NCBI RefSeq assembly: GCF_010692745.1
Contig: NZ_JAAHTB010000011.1
Coordinates: 62,001 to 126,000, forward strand
Length of the DNA stretch: 64,000 nucleotides
DNA from: Methylobacterium sp. BTF04
GTDB taxonomy: Bacteria; Pseudomonadota; Alphaproteobacteria; Rhizobiales; Beijerinckiaceae
Direction: 5' to 3'
The notes under the pieces are model-generated. The model saw only the letters and a list, made by a program, of their open reading frames with translations, was not told the origin of the DNA and searched no databases. The stretch's first letter is position 1, and each line of letters begins with the position of its first letter. This document shows positions 31,998 through 40,909 of this stretch, piece after piece. Position numbers and translations under genes: made by a program.

Positions 31998-32399
31998 ATG
32001 ATTGGAATGGTGCTCGTCACCCACGGGCTGCTCGCGACGGAGTTCAAGGCTGCCCTTGAGCACGTCGTCGGGCCGCAGAAGCAGATCGAGACGATCACGA
32101 TCGGCCCCGAAGACGATATGGAAATGCGGCGGCTGGACATCATGACCGCGGTGAGCCGGGTCAATACCGGCAAGGGCGTCGTCGTGCTCACCGACATGTT
32201 CGGCGGCACGCCGTCGAACCTCGCCCTGTCGTGCATGAACGGCGGTCAGGTCGAGGTGGTGGCCGGGATCAACCTGCCGATGCTGATCAAGCTCGCCAGC
32301 GTGCGCGATGCCGAACCGTTGGGCGACGCCGTGCTTCACGCCCAGGAGGCGGGCCGGAAGTACATCAACGTCGCCTCGCGCGTGCTCGCCGGCAAATAG
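31998..32399 (+). CDS. PTS EIIA component of mannose type (regulatory)
   Basis: The 133-residue protein belongs to the EIIA-Man family. It carries the phospho-accepting histidine H9 in LVTHGLLATEF and the conserved VVLTDMFGGTPSNLAL. No EIIB, EIIC or EIID permease lies nearby, so it should serve as an end-point regulator in a phosphorelay rather than in sugar uptake. The spacer upstream is 125 bp, more than expected for tight coupling with hprK. HPr follows 112 bp later. In some genomes it is named ptsM or manX. Confidence 0.9.
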   Translation: MIGMVLVTHGLLATEFKAALEHVVGPQKQIETITIGPEDDMEMRRLDIMTAVSRVNTGKGVVVLTDMFGGTPSNLALSCMNGGQVEVVAGINLPMLIKLASVRDAEPLGDAVLHAQEAGRKYINVASRVLAGK

Positions 32400-32511
32400 T
32401 CTTCCTTAGAACACCTCGACCGCTTACAGGCAGTTCGACGGCACCGCTCGGCGGGACCGGCCGACGCCGACCAAGACGGCGCGCACGCGAGCGAGGGGAC
32501 GGCGAGCACCC

Positions 32512-32838
32512 ATGAGCGACGAATACGACGACGACGTGGACGACACCTTGCCGCCGGTGCCCGAGGGGGGCTTGATCAAGCTCATCCCGATCATCAACCG
32601 GCGTGGGTTGCACGCGCGCGCTTCGGCCAAATTCGTCCAGACCGTGGAACGCTACGACGCCATCGTCACCGTCACCCGCTCGGGCGAAACGGTCGGCGGG
32701 CGCTCGATCATGGGCCTTCTCACCCTCGGCGCCGCGCAAGGCACCGCGATCGCCGTGGTGGCGTCGGGTACCGATGCCGAAGCCTGCCTCACCGCGATCG
32801 TCGACCTCCTCGCCAACAAGTTCGGCGAGGACGAGTAG
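32512..32838 (+). CDS. ptsH: Phosphocarrier protein HPr
   Basis: The 108-residue protein has the HPr fold with the EI-dependent phospho-histidine H34 in RRGLHARASAKFV and the HprK target serine S65 in GGRSIMGLLTL. A 20-residue acidic N-terminal extension (MSDEYDDDVDD) precedes the fold; most HPr proteins are about 88 residues and lack it. It ends the chvI-chvG-hprK-EIIA-ptsH cluster. Enzyme I is not in the window. The next gene converges on it. Confidence 0.94.
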   Translation: MSDEYDDDVDDTLPPVPEGGLIKLIPIINRRGLHARASAKFVQTVERYDAIVTVTRSGETVGGRSIMGLLTLGAAQGTAIAVVASGTDAEACLTAIVDLLANKFGEDE

Positions 32839-32844
32839 GCCGGC

Positions 32845-33720
32845 TCAGGCGCTGCGCGCGCGCAGCGACGCCACACCGGCGACCTGCCGCCAGACCACCG
32901 CCTGGGTACCGACTCCGAGCCGAAGGGTCGCGGCGACGACGGCGCCGTCGCACCGCGTCAATTCGACGCTTGCCTGACGCCGCTGCGCGAATAGCCGCGT
33001 CACAACCCGCACCAGTGCGGCCTCGGACGGATCTCCGATGATCGGCGCGGGCGAGACCTCGGCATCGAGGATCAGGAACGCCTCCACCGCATCGCGGATC
33101 CGGTCGGGTTCGGAGATGCGCTCCACAGCCGGCCGTTCGGGCTGGGCCGATTCCGCCGAGCGGATGCCGACGAGGGCGTCTGCCGGAATCGCGACCCGCT
33201 TGGGGACAGATCGCAGGGTGCGCCCGGGATTCGTGACCGGCGATGCGGCGTAGGGATCATCCGACAGAACCAGAGTGCCGCGCGGACGCACGCTTGCGAG
33301 GTGATCCGCGAGCGCATCCCGCACGTCGTCGAACACGGCCGCCTCGATGGTCGGCGCCACCGACACTCCGTGCGGCTGCCATGGCGCGATTTGGCCGTTG
33401 CCCCACATGGGATGCGGGATCGCCAGAGGAACCACGCCGTGCAGGCGATCGGGTCCGTTGCCGTGCGACCAAGCGAACGCGAAGACCAAGTCGCGCCCGC
33501 CGGCCTGGTGCTGGGCCGCCGCGAGCAGGAAGTCCGGGTCGGCATAGACCGGTTCGGCCGAACCGGCGCGCACGAGCAGGCCGCGCCAGGCGGCGATTTC
33601 GCCTTCGGTGACGTCGACCGCACGACGAAGGTCGACACGCCAGAGCAGCGGCCCGACCATCGGGGCAGCGGACGCGCCCTCGGCCGCGCCACCCTGGATC
33701 ACCGTGAAAGGGTGTCTCAT
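32845..33720 (-). CDS. Hypothetical protein, possible degenerate GNAT-like fold
   Basis: The 291-residue product has no family I can name with confidence. Its middle resembles CelD/BioF2-type acetyltransferase halves in part: PVYADPDFLLAAAQHQ, FAFAWSHG and LHGVVPLAIPHPMWGNGQIAPW. A later segment, ASVELTRCDGAVVAATLRLGVG, fits the return strand of such a fold. No signal peptide or membrane span is visible. It lies 6 bp from the ptsH end, in convergent orientation, and the ATG at 33720 is the only reasonable start. A role in cell-surface polysaccharide acylation would be a guess. Confidence 0.6.
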   Translation of the reverse strand: MRHPFTVIQGGAAEGASAAPMVGPLLWRVDLRRAVDVTEGEIAAWRGLLVRAGSAEPVYADPDFLLAAAQHQAGGRDLVFAFAWSHGNGPDRLHGVVPLAIPHPMWGNGQIAPWQPHGVSVAPTIEAAVFDDVRDALADHLASVRPRGTLVLSDDPYAASPVTNPGRTLRSVPKRVAIPADALVGIRSAESAQPERPAVERISEPDRIRDAVEAFLILDAEVSPAPIIGDPSEAALVRVVTRLFAQRRQASVELTRCDGAVVAATLRLGVGTQAVVWRQVAGVASLRARSA

Positions 33721-33840
33721 CGTCTCATCCCACTTCCATGGACCGTCCCGTTTCGGGACATCGGCACGCCCTCGAGCGGCCCTATGCCGTCACAGGTCCA
33801 AGAAAGATGCCGCCGACGCCTGCGCCGGACTGGGACGGAA

Positions 33841-34950
33841 TCAGCCGCCCGGGATCGCGAGCGGGTTGGCGGTGAGGGCCGCGGCATCCGGCGTGTCGAT
33901 ACGCGGACGCCCGAGAAACGCGTCCCACAGACGCGTCACGAAGGCCGGATCGAGGTCGCGCACGATGAGGACGAGGCGGGAGCTGTGGTCGTCGTCGGGC
34001 CACGCGTCGAGATGGACCGGCATGTGAATGACGTGCTGGACGCCGTGAACCACCAGCGGACGGTCCGGCTCGTCGGCGAGCGCCACGAGCCCTTTGAGGC
34101 GCAGAAGCTTCGGCCCATGGGCCGAGCGCAACAAATCGAGAAACATCTCGAAGGCGGCTCGCGGTACCGGCACGTCGCTCGTCAGGCTGAAGGCCCGGAT
34201 CGCGGCATCGTGCCGGTTCACGTCGTGATGGTGGTGGCCGTGATGGTGGTGATGATGCGCGTCGACCGCCTCGGCTCCGAGCCAGGCACGGACGTCGGCG
34301 CTCTTCCCCTCGATTCCGAACAGCCCGCCGAGCAGGTCGGACGCCGGGCCGTCCGGCGCATGGATCGAAGCCGACGGGTTGAGGGCGTGCAGGCGCGCCC
34401 GCAGGCCCTCACCGCCATCCTCGGCGAGATCCTGTTTCGCCAGGACGATCCGGTCGGCCACAGCCGCCTGCCTCTGGGCCTCCGGATGGGAATCGAGGGT
34501 CGAGGCACCGTTCACCGCGTCGACCACTGTGACGACGCCCTGGAGCCGGTACCGCATCACCAGATAGGGATGGTAGATCAGGGCGTGCAGGATCGGCGCC
34601 GGATCGGCGAGGCCGGTGGTCTCGATGACCACGCGGCGGAACGGCGTGATCCGGCCGTTGTCGCGCTTGCGCAGCAGGTCTTCGAGGGTAGCGATGAGAT
34701 CGCCGCGCACGGTGCAGCACAGGCAGCCGGCACCGAGCAAGATCATCCCCTCGTCCACCGTTTCGATCAGCAGGTGGTCGAGGCCGATCTCGCCGAATTC
34801 GTTGACGATGACGACGGTGTCGCTGAGCGCCGGATCGCGCAGCATCCGGTTGAGCAGCGTCGTCTTGCCGGCTCCGAGAAAACCGGTGAGCACGGTGAGC
34901 GGGATCGGCTCGGGACGACGGATAATCTCGGGCGTCGGCAAATCACTCAT
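33841..34950 (-). CDS. CobW/YjiA-type metal-handling GTPase (COG0523)
   Basis: The 369-residue GTPase has P-loop GFLGAGKTT at 23-31, the metal-binding GCLCC motif (C76, C78, C79), and the GTPase segments ETTGLADPAPI and LAKQDLAE. A His-rich loop, HHHHHHGHHHHD, at about 232-243 should bind zinc, nickel or cobalt. A CobW_C domain follows (LLRLKGLVALADEPDRPLVVHGVQH). Such proteins deliver metal to enzymes or the cobalamin pathway. It is near neither cobN nor other cobalamin genes, so the metal client is open. The next minus-strand gene follows after 120 bp. Confidence 0.85.
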   Translation of the reverse strand: MSDLPTPEIIRRPEPIPLTVLTGFLGAGKTTLLNRMLRDPALSDTVVIVNEFGEIGLDHLLIETVDEGMILLGAGCLCCTVRGDLIATLEDLLRKRDNGRITPFRRVVIETTGLADPAPILHALIYHPYLVMRYRLQGVVTVVDAVNGASTLDSHPEAQRQAAVADRIVLAKQDLAEDGGEGLRARLHALNPSASIHAPDGPASDLLGGLFGIEGKSADVRAWLGAEAVDAHHHHHHGHHHHDVNRHDAAIRAFSLTSDVPVPRAAFEMFLDLLRSAHGPKLLRLKGLVALADEPDRPLVVHGVQHVIHMPVHLDAWPDDDHSSRLVLIVRDLDPAFVTRLWDAFLGRPRIDTPDAAALTANPLAIPGG

Positions 34951-34981
34951 GCCGACGATCTAACCCGCCCCGCCCGAGGGC

Positions 34982-36514
34982 TCAATCCTCGGCGGAGGCC
35001 TTGCTGGCCGCCTTGGCCGCCGGTTTGGCGTTCGTCTTCGCCTTGGCGCTCGGCTTGCCCGTGGCCTTCGCTTCCGGCTTCGCCGCTGTCTTGGCTGCTG
35101 GCTTGGCATTCCCCTTGCCGGCCGGAGGCTTGAGCGCCCCGATCTTCGGCTTGGCGGAGCCTTCCAGGATCGGCGAGGATTCCGCCGGCACGTAGGCACT
35201 GGCGGAAGACGGGATGCCGGGCTTTCCGCGGGCCAGAGATTTCCGCGATTCCGCCTTCGCTGCGGGCTTATCGGTCGCCTTGCCGGCAATCTTGGACTGC
35301 TTGGCCGCCTCGCGCTTGGCGGCCACGGCGTCGCTCTTCGCCTTGCGGGCGGCAGCGAGGGTCTCGGCGCGCTCGGCCTTCTCGGCCTCGGCCTGCTCGT
35401 TGAGCGCGATGGCGCCCTCGGCCGGATCGCGGCCGATCCAGACCAGGATCGGCTGCAGCGGCGCGCGGGGCGGCAGGGCACGGCCGCGCAGAGTGGCGCT
35501 GTTCAGGGTGGCGAGGGCCAGGGCCGATCCGGCGGGGGCGGCAGCGGCCATCAACTGCGCGGTCGCGGCATCGGGTCCGGCTGCGATCGCGCCGGGACCC
35601 TCATCGACGGGCATGGGTTTGCGCTTGTCGCAGATGTAGGGGCGCATATCGGGCGGCTCGCCGATGGCCGAAGCCGGCATGGCATCGAGAGTCTGGGCGC
35701 CCCATCCGGCGGACTGGCCGAAGCCGTAATCGAACAGGTCCGACGCCTTGAGGTCGCGCTCGCGCGCGCTCGGCTGGCCCATCACGATGGTGACGATCCG
35801 GCGGCCGTTGCGAGTGGCGGTGGCCACCACGTTGAAGCCGCCCGAGCAGATGAAGCCGGTCTTCATGCCGTCGGCGCCGGCGTAGCGCCCGAGCAAGCCG
35901 TTGTGGTTGGCCATCACCGATTTGCCGAACTGGATCGCGCTGATCGAAAACAGCGCCCGGTTGTCGGGGAAATCGCGAATCAGGGCGCGGGCGAGAACGG
36001 CCATGTCGCGGGCCGAGGTCCATTGCCGGGCGTCGGGCAGGCCGTTCGGGTTGGTCCAGCGGCTCTCGTGCATGCCGATTCGCTGGGCGGTTTCGTTCAT
36101 CATCCCGGCGAAGCCGTCGATGGACCCGCCGAGATTTTCGCCGATGGCCCAGGCCACGTCGTTGGCCGACTTGACCATGATGATCTTGAGGGCGTTGTCG
36201 AGGGTGAGTTGCGTGCCGGGGCGGAAGCCCATCTTCGAGGGCGGCTCGGCGGCGGCGGCCGGAGAGATCGTGATCAGCGAATCGAGCGAGACCTTGCCCT
36301 GGCGCACCAGATCGAGCGCGACATAGGTGGTCATCAGCTTGGTGATCGAGGCCGGATACCACGGATCGGTGGCGCCCTGCGCGTAGAGCACCTTTCCGGA
36401 ATCGACCTCGGCCACGAGGATCGGGGCCGTCACCGCACCCGCGCTCCCTGCGCCCAACACCCCGAAGGCGGTGGCGAGACCGAGGACGAGGCGGCTCAAC
36501 ATTCGGTTCGGCAT
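34982..36514 (-). CDS. D-alanyl-D-alanine carboxypeptidase (peptidase S11)
   Basis: A penicillin-binding carboxypeptidase that trims the terminal D-Ala of peptidoglycan stem peptides in the periplasm. The active-site motifs are S56-xx-K59 (SITK), S116-A-N118 (SAND) and K218-T-G220 (KTG). A signal peptide covers the first 28 residues. The C-terminal 200 residues are Ala/Lys-rich, repetitive and probably disordered, replacing the usual beta domain and membrane-anchor helix. Start: an ATG at 36514 gives 510 residues; a GTG eight codons upstream is also open. It is transcribed alone, divergent from queE. Confidence 0.92.
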   Translation of the reverse strand: MPNRMLSRLVLGLATAFGVLGAGSAGAVTAPILVAEVDSGKVLYAQGATDPWYPASITKLMTTYVALDLVRQGKVSLDSLITISPAAAAEPPSKMGFRPGTQLTLDNALKIIMVKSANDVAWAIGENLGGSIDGFAGMMNETAQRIGMHESRWTNPNGLPDARQWTSARDMAVLARALIRDFPDNRALFSISAIQFGKSVMANHNGLLGRYAGADGMKTGFICSGGFNVVATATRNGRRIVTIVMGQPSARERDLKASDLFDYGFGQSAGWGAQTLDAMPASAIGEPPDMRPYICDKRKPMPVDEGPGAIAAGPDAATAQLMAAAAPAGSALALATLNSATLRGRALPPRAPLQPILVWIGRDPAEGAIALNEQAEAEKAERAETLAAARKAKSDAVAAKREAAKQSKIAGKATDKPAAKAESRKSLARGKPGIPSSASAYVPAESSPILEGSAKPKIGALKPPAGKGNAKPAAKTAAKPEAKATGKPSAKAKTNAKPAAKAASKASAED

Positions 36515-36867
36515 CAGGCCCGTCTCGACAAGGGACACCCCGGCCCGATCGCATATCGGCCCGTACGGTCAAGGTAGCGCAACGGCCGAGCTTCGGCGAG
36601 AACGACTCTGACAGCCGATGTCTCGCTGTGGATGACCGCCGGAGCGCTGCCGGCAGGCCGGCCACCAACCCGGCCTCCGTGGCGAGAGCATGGCAAATCC
36701 CTTCGGAATGCGGCAATGCACCATGACGGGCGGGATGGCAGACCGCCCCGGGATGCATGGCGCGGCAGCCTGCGCGGTGTGGCCCCGGCGGCGCGGGCCG
36801 CCTATGTGCAGGCCGACGACCACCAACGTATGCAGGTGCCGGAGGCGTCGACCTCCACGAGGACGAG
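36515..36867. other. Divergent spacer between the carboxypeptidase gene and queE
   Basis: About 350 bp without a credible gene. The queE frame is open for 37 codons upstream of the chosen start but lacks homology there. A GC-rich hairpin is possible around 36725-36750. I looked for a preQ1 riboswitch before the queuosine genes and saw no pseudoknot with an A-rich tail. Confidence 0.5.
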
Positions 36868-37500
36868 ATGGGTTACGCGGTCAAGGAACTCTTCCACACG
36901 CTCCAGGGCGAGGGTGCGCAGGCCGGCCGTGCCGCGGTGTTCTGCCGGTTTGCCGGCTGCAATCTCTGGTCCGGCCGCGAGGAGGACCGCGCCACGGCCG
37001 CCTGCTCTTTCTGCGACACCGACTTCATCGGCATAGATGGCGAGGGTGGTGGCCGATTCGGAAGCGCCGAAGACTTCGCCGCTTCCATCGCGAAAACATG
37101 GGCCGGCGGGCCATGGCATCGCTATGTGGTCTTCACCGGCGGTGAACCGCTGCTTCAACTCGATGCCGCATTGATCGCGGCGGTGCATGCCAACGGCTTC
37201 GAGATCGCGGTGGAGACCAACGGCACCCTCCCCGCGCCGGAGGGAATCGACTGGATCTGCGTCAGCCCCAAGGCCGGCAATCCCGTCGTACAGGTCAGCG
37301 GTCACGAGCTGAAGCTGGTCTTCCCCCAAGCGGAGGCCGACCCCGCCCGATTTGCCGATCTCGACTTCCGCCACCACTGGCTCCAGCCGATGGACGGGCC
37401 GGACCGCCTCGCCAACACCGCGGCGGCCGTGGCGTATTGCCGTCGCGACGCGCGTTGGCGCCTGTCGCTGCAGACCCACAAGATCATCGGAATTCCGTAA
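36868..37500 (+). CDS. queE: 7-carboxy-7-deazaguanine synthase QueE
   Basis: The 210-residue radical SAM enzyme converts 6-carboxytetrahydropterin into 7-carboxy-7-deazaguanine on the way to queuosine. The cluster cysteines are C31, C46 and C49, the CX14CX2C spacing typical of QueE instead of the usual CX3CX2C. The [11 protein letters not shown] motif for SAM binding follows. ATG at 36868 ([18 protein letters not shown]) begins exactly with the family start. It leads queE-queD-queC. Confidence 0.95.
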   Translation: MGYAVKELFHTLQGEGAQAGRAAVFCRFAGCNLWSGREEDRATAACSFCDTDFIGIDGEGGGRFGSAEDFAASIAKTWAGGPWHRYVVFTGGEPLLQLDAALIAAVHANGFEIAVETNGTLPAPEGIDWICVSPKAGNPVVQVSGHELKLVFPQAEADPARFADLDFRHHWLQPMDGPDRLANTAAAVAYCRRDARWRLSLQTHKIIGIP

Positions 37501-37556
37501 TCTCCGGCACGAACGATGCGTTCCGACGCCGCACAAGGTCTGTATAAGTCCGCCCC

Positions 37557-37922
37557 ATGAAGATCACCCAAGCCTTCACCTTCGAGGCGGCCCACCGCCT
37601 GCCCAACGTGCCCGAGACGCATCGCTGCCACCGGATGCACGGGCATTCCTATCGGGTCGAGCTGACGCTCTCCGGCGCGGTCGATGCCGCCACCGGCTGG
37701 GTGGTGGATTTCTTCGACGTGGAGCACGCCTTCGCGCCGGTGCTGCTGCAGCTCGACCATTACTGTCTCAACGACATCGACGGGCTGGAGAATCCCACCG
37801 CCGAGCACATCGCGATCTGGATCTGGACGCGCACCAAGGTGGCGCTGCCGGCTTTGTCAGCGGTGAAGGTGTTCGAGACACCGATGTCCTGGGCCGAATA
37901 CGAGGGCGAACCCGCGCGATGA
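37557..37922 (+). CDS. queD: 6-carboxy-5,6,7,8-tetrahydropterin synthase QueD
   Basis: The 121-residue enzyme turns dihydroneopterin triphosphate into 6-carboxytetrahydropterin, the first committed step of 7-deazaguanine synthesis. Zinc ligands H13, H28 and H30 and catalytic C24 lie in FEAAHRLP and [12 protein letters not shown]. The later LDHYCLNDI and [12 protein letters not shown] motifs are also present. It is 56 bp after queE, and its stop overlaps the queC start (ATGA). Confidence 0.96.
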   Translation: MKITQAFTFEAAHRLPNVPETHRCHRMHGHSYRVELTLSGAVDAATGWVVDFFDVEHAFAPVLLQLDHYCLNDIDGLENPTAEHIAIWIWTRTKVALPALSAVKVFETPMSWAEYEGEPAR

Positions 37923-38629
37923 CGGATGCCGGCGCCCTGGTCCTGTTCTCGGGCGGACAGGATTCGACCACCTGCCTCGCCTGGGCCCTCGAGCGCTTTG
38001 CGCGGGTGGAGACCCTCGGTTTCGATTACGGCCAGCGCCACCGGATCGAACTCGATTGCCGCGCGACGCTTCGGAACCGCATCGCCGCGATGAACTCCGC
38101 CTGGGCGGCGCGCCTCGGCGACGACCACACCCTGGCGCTCGATGCGCTCGGACAGGTCTCGGATACGGCGCTCACCCGCGACACCGCCATCGCGTTCGAA
38201 GCGGACGGGCTGCCCAACACCTTCGTGCCCGGCCGCAACATCCTGTTTCTCACCTTCGCGGCGGCGCTCGCCTATCGGCGCTCCCTCGGCCACATCATCG
38301 GCGGCATGTGCGAGACCGATTATTCGGGCTACCCGGATTGCCGGGACGACACGATCAAGGCGCTCCAGGTCGCGCTCAACCTCGGCATGGATCGCCGCTT
38401 CGTGCTGCACACGCCGCTGATGTGGATCGACAAAGCCGAGACTTGGAATCTGGCGCGGACCCTCGGCGGCCGCGAACTGGTCGACCTCATCGTCGAGGAC
38501 ACCCACACCTGCTACCTCGGCGAGCGCGGTTCACGGCACGATTGGGGCTACGGCTGCGGCACCTGTCCGGCCTGCGCGCTGCGGGCGAAGGGGTTTTCGG
38601 AATATGTCGCCGAGGCGATCCCGGGCTGA
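37919..38629 (+). CDS. queC: 7-cyano-7-deazaguanine synthase QueC
   Basis: The 236-residue ATP-dependent enzyme converts 7-carboxy-7-deazaguanine to preQ0. The PP-loop [11 protein letters not shown] is near the start and the C-terminal zinc cysteines lie in [19 protein letters not shown]. The ATG overlaps the queD stop by 4 bp, so the three genes form one translationally coupled unit. QueF and Tgt are not in the window; QueG is at 13.7-14.9 kb. Confidence 0.96.
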   Translation: MTDAGALVLFSGGQDSTTCLAWALERFARVETLGFDYGQRHRIELDCRATLRNRIAAMNSAWAARLGDDHTLALDALGQVSDTALTRDTAIAFEADGLPNTFVPGRNILFLTFAAALAYRRSLGHIIGGMCETDYSGYPDCRDDTIKALQVALNLGMDRRFVLHTPLMWIDKAETWNLARTLGGRELVDLIVEDTHTCYLGERGSRHDWGYGCGTCPACALRAKGFSEYVAEAIPG

Positions 38630-38794
38630 TCGGGCACCGATCGTCGCCCGCGGAGACCCGCGCAGTCCGGCGGGCGAACGCAGCAAAAACCCGCGTTGGC
38701 GTTTGACGGTCGCGTTCGACGATGATTGTCACGGGCGCCGGATCGGAGCCCGCACCGCGGCGCCGATGATCCCAAACGAAAAAGCCAAGGGCCG

Positions 38795-39241
38795 ATGCTC
38801 AACGTCCTGATCCCTTCGGTCCTCGCCGTCCTGGCCGGGGGCAGCATCGTCGTTCAGCAGATTCTGAACACGAATCTCCGCACGGCCCTGAACTCGGCCG
38901 TCTGGTCGGGCTTCACGAGCTACTGCGTCGGGGTCGCCTGCATGGCGCTGCTCGCCCTGGTGCTGCGTGATCCGATCCCCTCGGTGAGCGTGGCGGCGCG
39001 AATCCCGTGGTGGGCCTGGAGCGGCGGCGTGTTCGGCGCGATCTTCATCGGCCTTTCCGTTCTCCTCGTGCCGCAGCTCGGGGCGGCAACGTTCATCGCG
39101 CTCCTCGTCACCGGGCAGATGCTCGCCTCGGTGACGTTCGATCATTTCGGGTGGATGGGCCTCGTCCAGCGCTCCCTCGATGGGCCGCGCCTGATCGGCA
39201 TCGCCCTCCTGATCGGCGGGGTGGTTCTGATCCGGCGTTGA
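38795..39241 (+). CDS. Small DMT-type membrane protein (DUF606/YdcZ family)
   Basis: The 148-residue protein has about five hydrophobic segments, from MLNVLIPSVLAVLAGGSIVVQQ to the end RLIGIALLIGGVVLIRR. The pattern and the segment GAATFIALLVTGQMLASVTFDHFGW match the DUF606/YdcZ family, half-size relatives of the drug-metabolite transporters. Substrate unknown. ATG at 38795 is the first good start; the frame upstream has no membrane homology. It lies between queC and the DapA-like gene, with the same orientation. Confidence 0.82.
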   Translation: MLNVLIPSVLAVLAGGSIVVQQILNTNLRTALNSAVWSGFTSYCVGVACMALLALVLRDPIPSVSVAARIPWWAWSGGVFGAIFIGLSVLLVPQLGAATFIALLVTGQMLASVTFDHFGWMGLVQRSLDGPRLIGIALLIGGVVLIRR

Positions 39242-39286
39242 CCCTAGGGTCGTGTCCCTACGGCGGCGTGCGGAAGGACGGTCCCG

Positions 39287-40177
39287 GTGCATCTGACAGG
39301 GCTCTGCGCCTTCCCCATCACGCCTGCGGATCCGAGTGGGACCGTCGACGTCGTCGCCTTGCGCCGGCTCATTGCTCCCCTCCGTGCGGCAGGGGTCGAT
39401 TCCATCGGCCTGCTCGGCAGCACGGGGACCTACGCATACCTCTCCCGGACCGAGCGACGCCGCGCGGTCGAGGCCGCCATCGCGGAGGCGGCGGGGCAGG
39501 TGCCGATCCTCGTCGGGGTCGGTGCGCTGCGGACCGACGAGGCGGTGCGGCTGGCTCAGGATGCCCAGGCGGCGGGAGCCGCCGCCGGTCTCCTCGCCCC
39601 GATGTCCTATACCCCGCTCACCGACGACGAGGTGTTCGAGCACTTCGCCACGGTGGCGCGGGAGAGCCGCCTTCCGCTCTGCATCTACGACAATCCGGGC
39701 ACGACCCATTTCCGTTTTAGCCCCGCCCTGATCGGCCGGCTGAGCCGGCTTCCGGGCATCGTCGCGATGAAGTGCCCCGCCCCGGAGCCGGACGCGGCCG
39801 CCGCATATCTGCGAGACCAACGCGGTTTGGTACCGGACGGGTTGTCACTCGGCTGCAGCGGCGATTGGAACGCGGTCGCCGCGCTCCTGGCGGGCGCAGA
39901 CGTCTGGTACAGCGTCGTCGCGGGCCTGTTCCCGCAGGTCGCCCTATCGATCGTCCGGGCCGTCCAAACCGGAGATGCGGGCGAGGCCCAGCGTCAGAAT
40001 GCGCGGCTGGCGCCACTTTGGGCGTTGTTCAAGGAATTTTCGAGCCTGCGGGTCATGTACGCGAGCGCCGACCTGCTCGGTCGCTGCAGCGTAATGCCAC
40101 CGCTCCCGATCCTGCCGCTGTCCTCAACGGCCCATCAGCGCGTTGCAGACACGCTCGCGAGCCTGGGCCTGATTTGA
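39287..40177 (+). CDS. DapA/N-acetylneuraminate lyase-family aldolase
   Basis: The 296-residue TIM-barrel protein has the Schiff-base lysine in IVAMKCPAPE near residue 162 and the tyrosine of CIYDNPGTT near 134. It starts MHLTGLCAFPITPADPSG (GTG codon at 39287) and contains GLLGSTGTYAYLSRTER in place of the GTTGE motif usual in dihydrodipicolinate synthase. This variation suggests a different 2-keto acid substrate, such as in sugar-acid breakdown. No pathway partner is adjacent. It ends before a REP-like palindrome. Confidence 0.85.
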   Translation: MHLTGLCAFPITPADPSGTVDVVALRRLIAPLRAAGVDSIGLLGSTGTYAYLSRTERRRAVEAAIAEAAGQVPILVGVGALRTDEAVRLAQDAQAAGAAAGLLAPMSYTPLTDDEVFEHFATVARESRLPLCIYDNPGTTHFRFSPALIGRLSRLPGIVAMKCPAPEPDAAAAYLRDQRGLVPDGLSLGCSGDWNAVAALLAGADVWYSVVAGLFPQVALSIVRAVQTGDAGEAQRQNARLAPLWALFKEFSSLRVMYASADLLGRCSVMPPLPILPLSSTAHQRVADTLASLGLI

Positions 40178-40220
40178 AGCGGCGCTGCTTGACTGGATAG
40201 CCCTACTTCCAATCTCCCGC

Positions 40221-40330
40221 CTCATCCCGAGGCGCCGCAGCGCAGCGGAGGCCTCGAAGGTGGGCTCCAGGGATCGCAGAGCGCACTGGCGGTCTCCTTC
40301 GAGGCCGCTGACGCGGCACCTCAGGATGAG
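40221..40330. repeat. REP-like intergenic inverted repeat
   Basis: Two arms, 40221-40260 and 40296-40330, are inverted relatives. The outer part reads CTCATCC(C/T)GAGG(C/T)GCCGC on both sides and the inner GGCCTCGAAGG is perfectly repeated. The long stem with an imperfect middle resembles the mobile palindromic elements dispersed in Methylobacterium and other Hyphomicrobiales intergenic regions. It sits between convergent genes, where it could also end transcription from both sides. Confidence 0.65.
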
Positions 40331-40438
40331 GGGGTGGGTGGGATCGCTTCGATCTGGTCAAGCGTCGCCATTCTCAACAGCGCGCGTTTTCTCGACGTCC
40401 CCAGAGCTGACTGCCGGCTGCAGGATCGGCATACCCCG

Positions 40439-40909
40439 TCACGCCCCGATGACGTGGAGGACGATCTCCCGCCGGTGCGGGTGGTCGCGGTGCTCGATCA
40501 GGTAGATGCCCTGCCACGTCCCGAGGACGAGACGACCGCCGTTGACCGGCACGACGAGGCCCGAATCCGTCACCATCGTGCGGATATGCGCCGGCATGTC
40601 GTCCGGCCCCTCCAGGCCGTGGACGTAGCCGGCATGGCGCGGGGCGAAGCTGTCGAGGGCGGTCATCAGGTCGGTCCGCACGTCCGGGTCGGCATTCTCC
40701 TGGATCGTCAGCGAGGCCGAGGTGTGCCGGCAGAACACCGTGACGAGGCCCTGGCGGATGCCGCTCTCGCGCAGAAACGCCGCCACTGGTTCTGTGATGT
40801 CGGTAAAGCCCTGGCCCGGCGTCGCAACGGTGAAGCGAGCGCTCGCCTGCCGCTCCACCGGGCCGCTGGAGAACCCTTCCAGAGCGCCGATTCGGCCTGA
40901 CCGCCTCAT
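40439..40909 (-). CDS. YjbQ/UPF0047 family protein (secondary thiamine-phosphate synthase type)
   Basis: The 156-residue protein has the YjbQ motifs: GLVTVFCRHTSASLTIQENAD, the HIRTMVTDSGLVVPV strand and GTWQGIYLIEHRDHPHRREIVLHVIG. The His/Asp/Asn set binds a metal. Some members can replace ThiE weakly; the true role is unsettled. The ATG overlaps the stop of the ligase gene (ATGA), so it is the last gene of a three-gene overlapping operon with two DNA-repair proteins. Confidence 0.88.
   Translation of the reverse strand: MRRSGRIGALEGFSSGPVERQASARFTVATPGQGFTDITEPVAAFLRESGIRQGLVTVFCRHTSASLTIQENADPDVRTDLMTALDSFAPRHAGYVHGLEGPDDMPAHIRTMVTDSGLVVPVNGGRLVLGTWQGIYLIEHRDHPHRREIVLHVIGA

Noticed and set aside
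33301-35133. Long plus-strand frame over the CobW-like and unknown genes
   Set aside because: Shadow frame; the antisense genes have P-loop and metal motifs, while this product has none.
36515-36867. Possible preQ1 riboswitch before queE
   Set aside because: No pseudoknot with A-rich tail could be drawn, and the spacer is GC-rich throughout.
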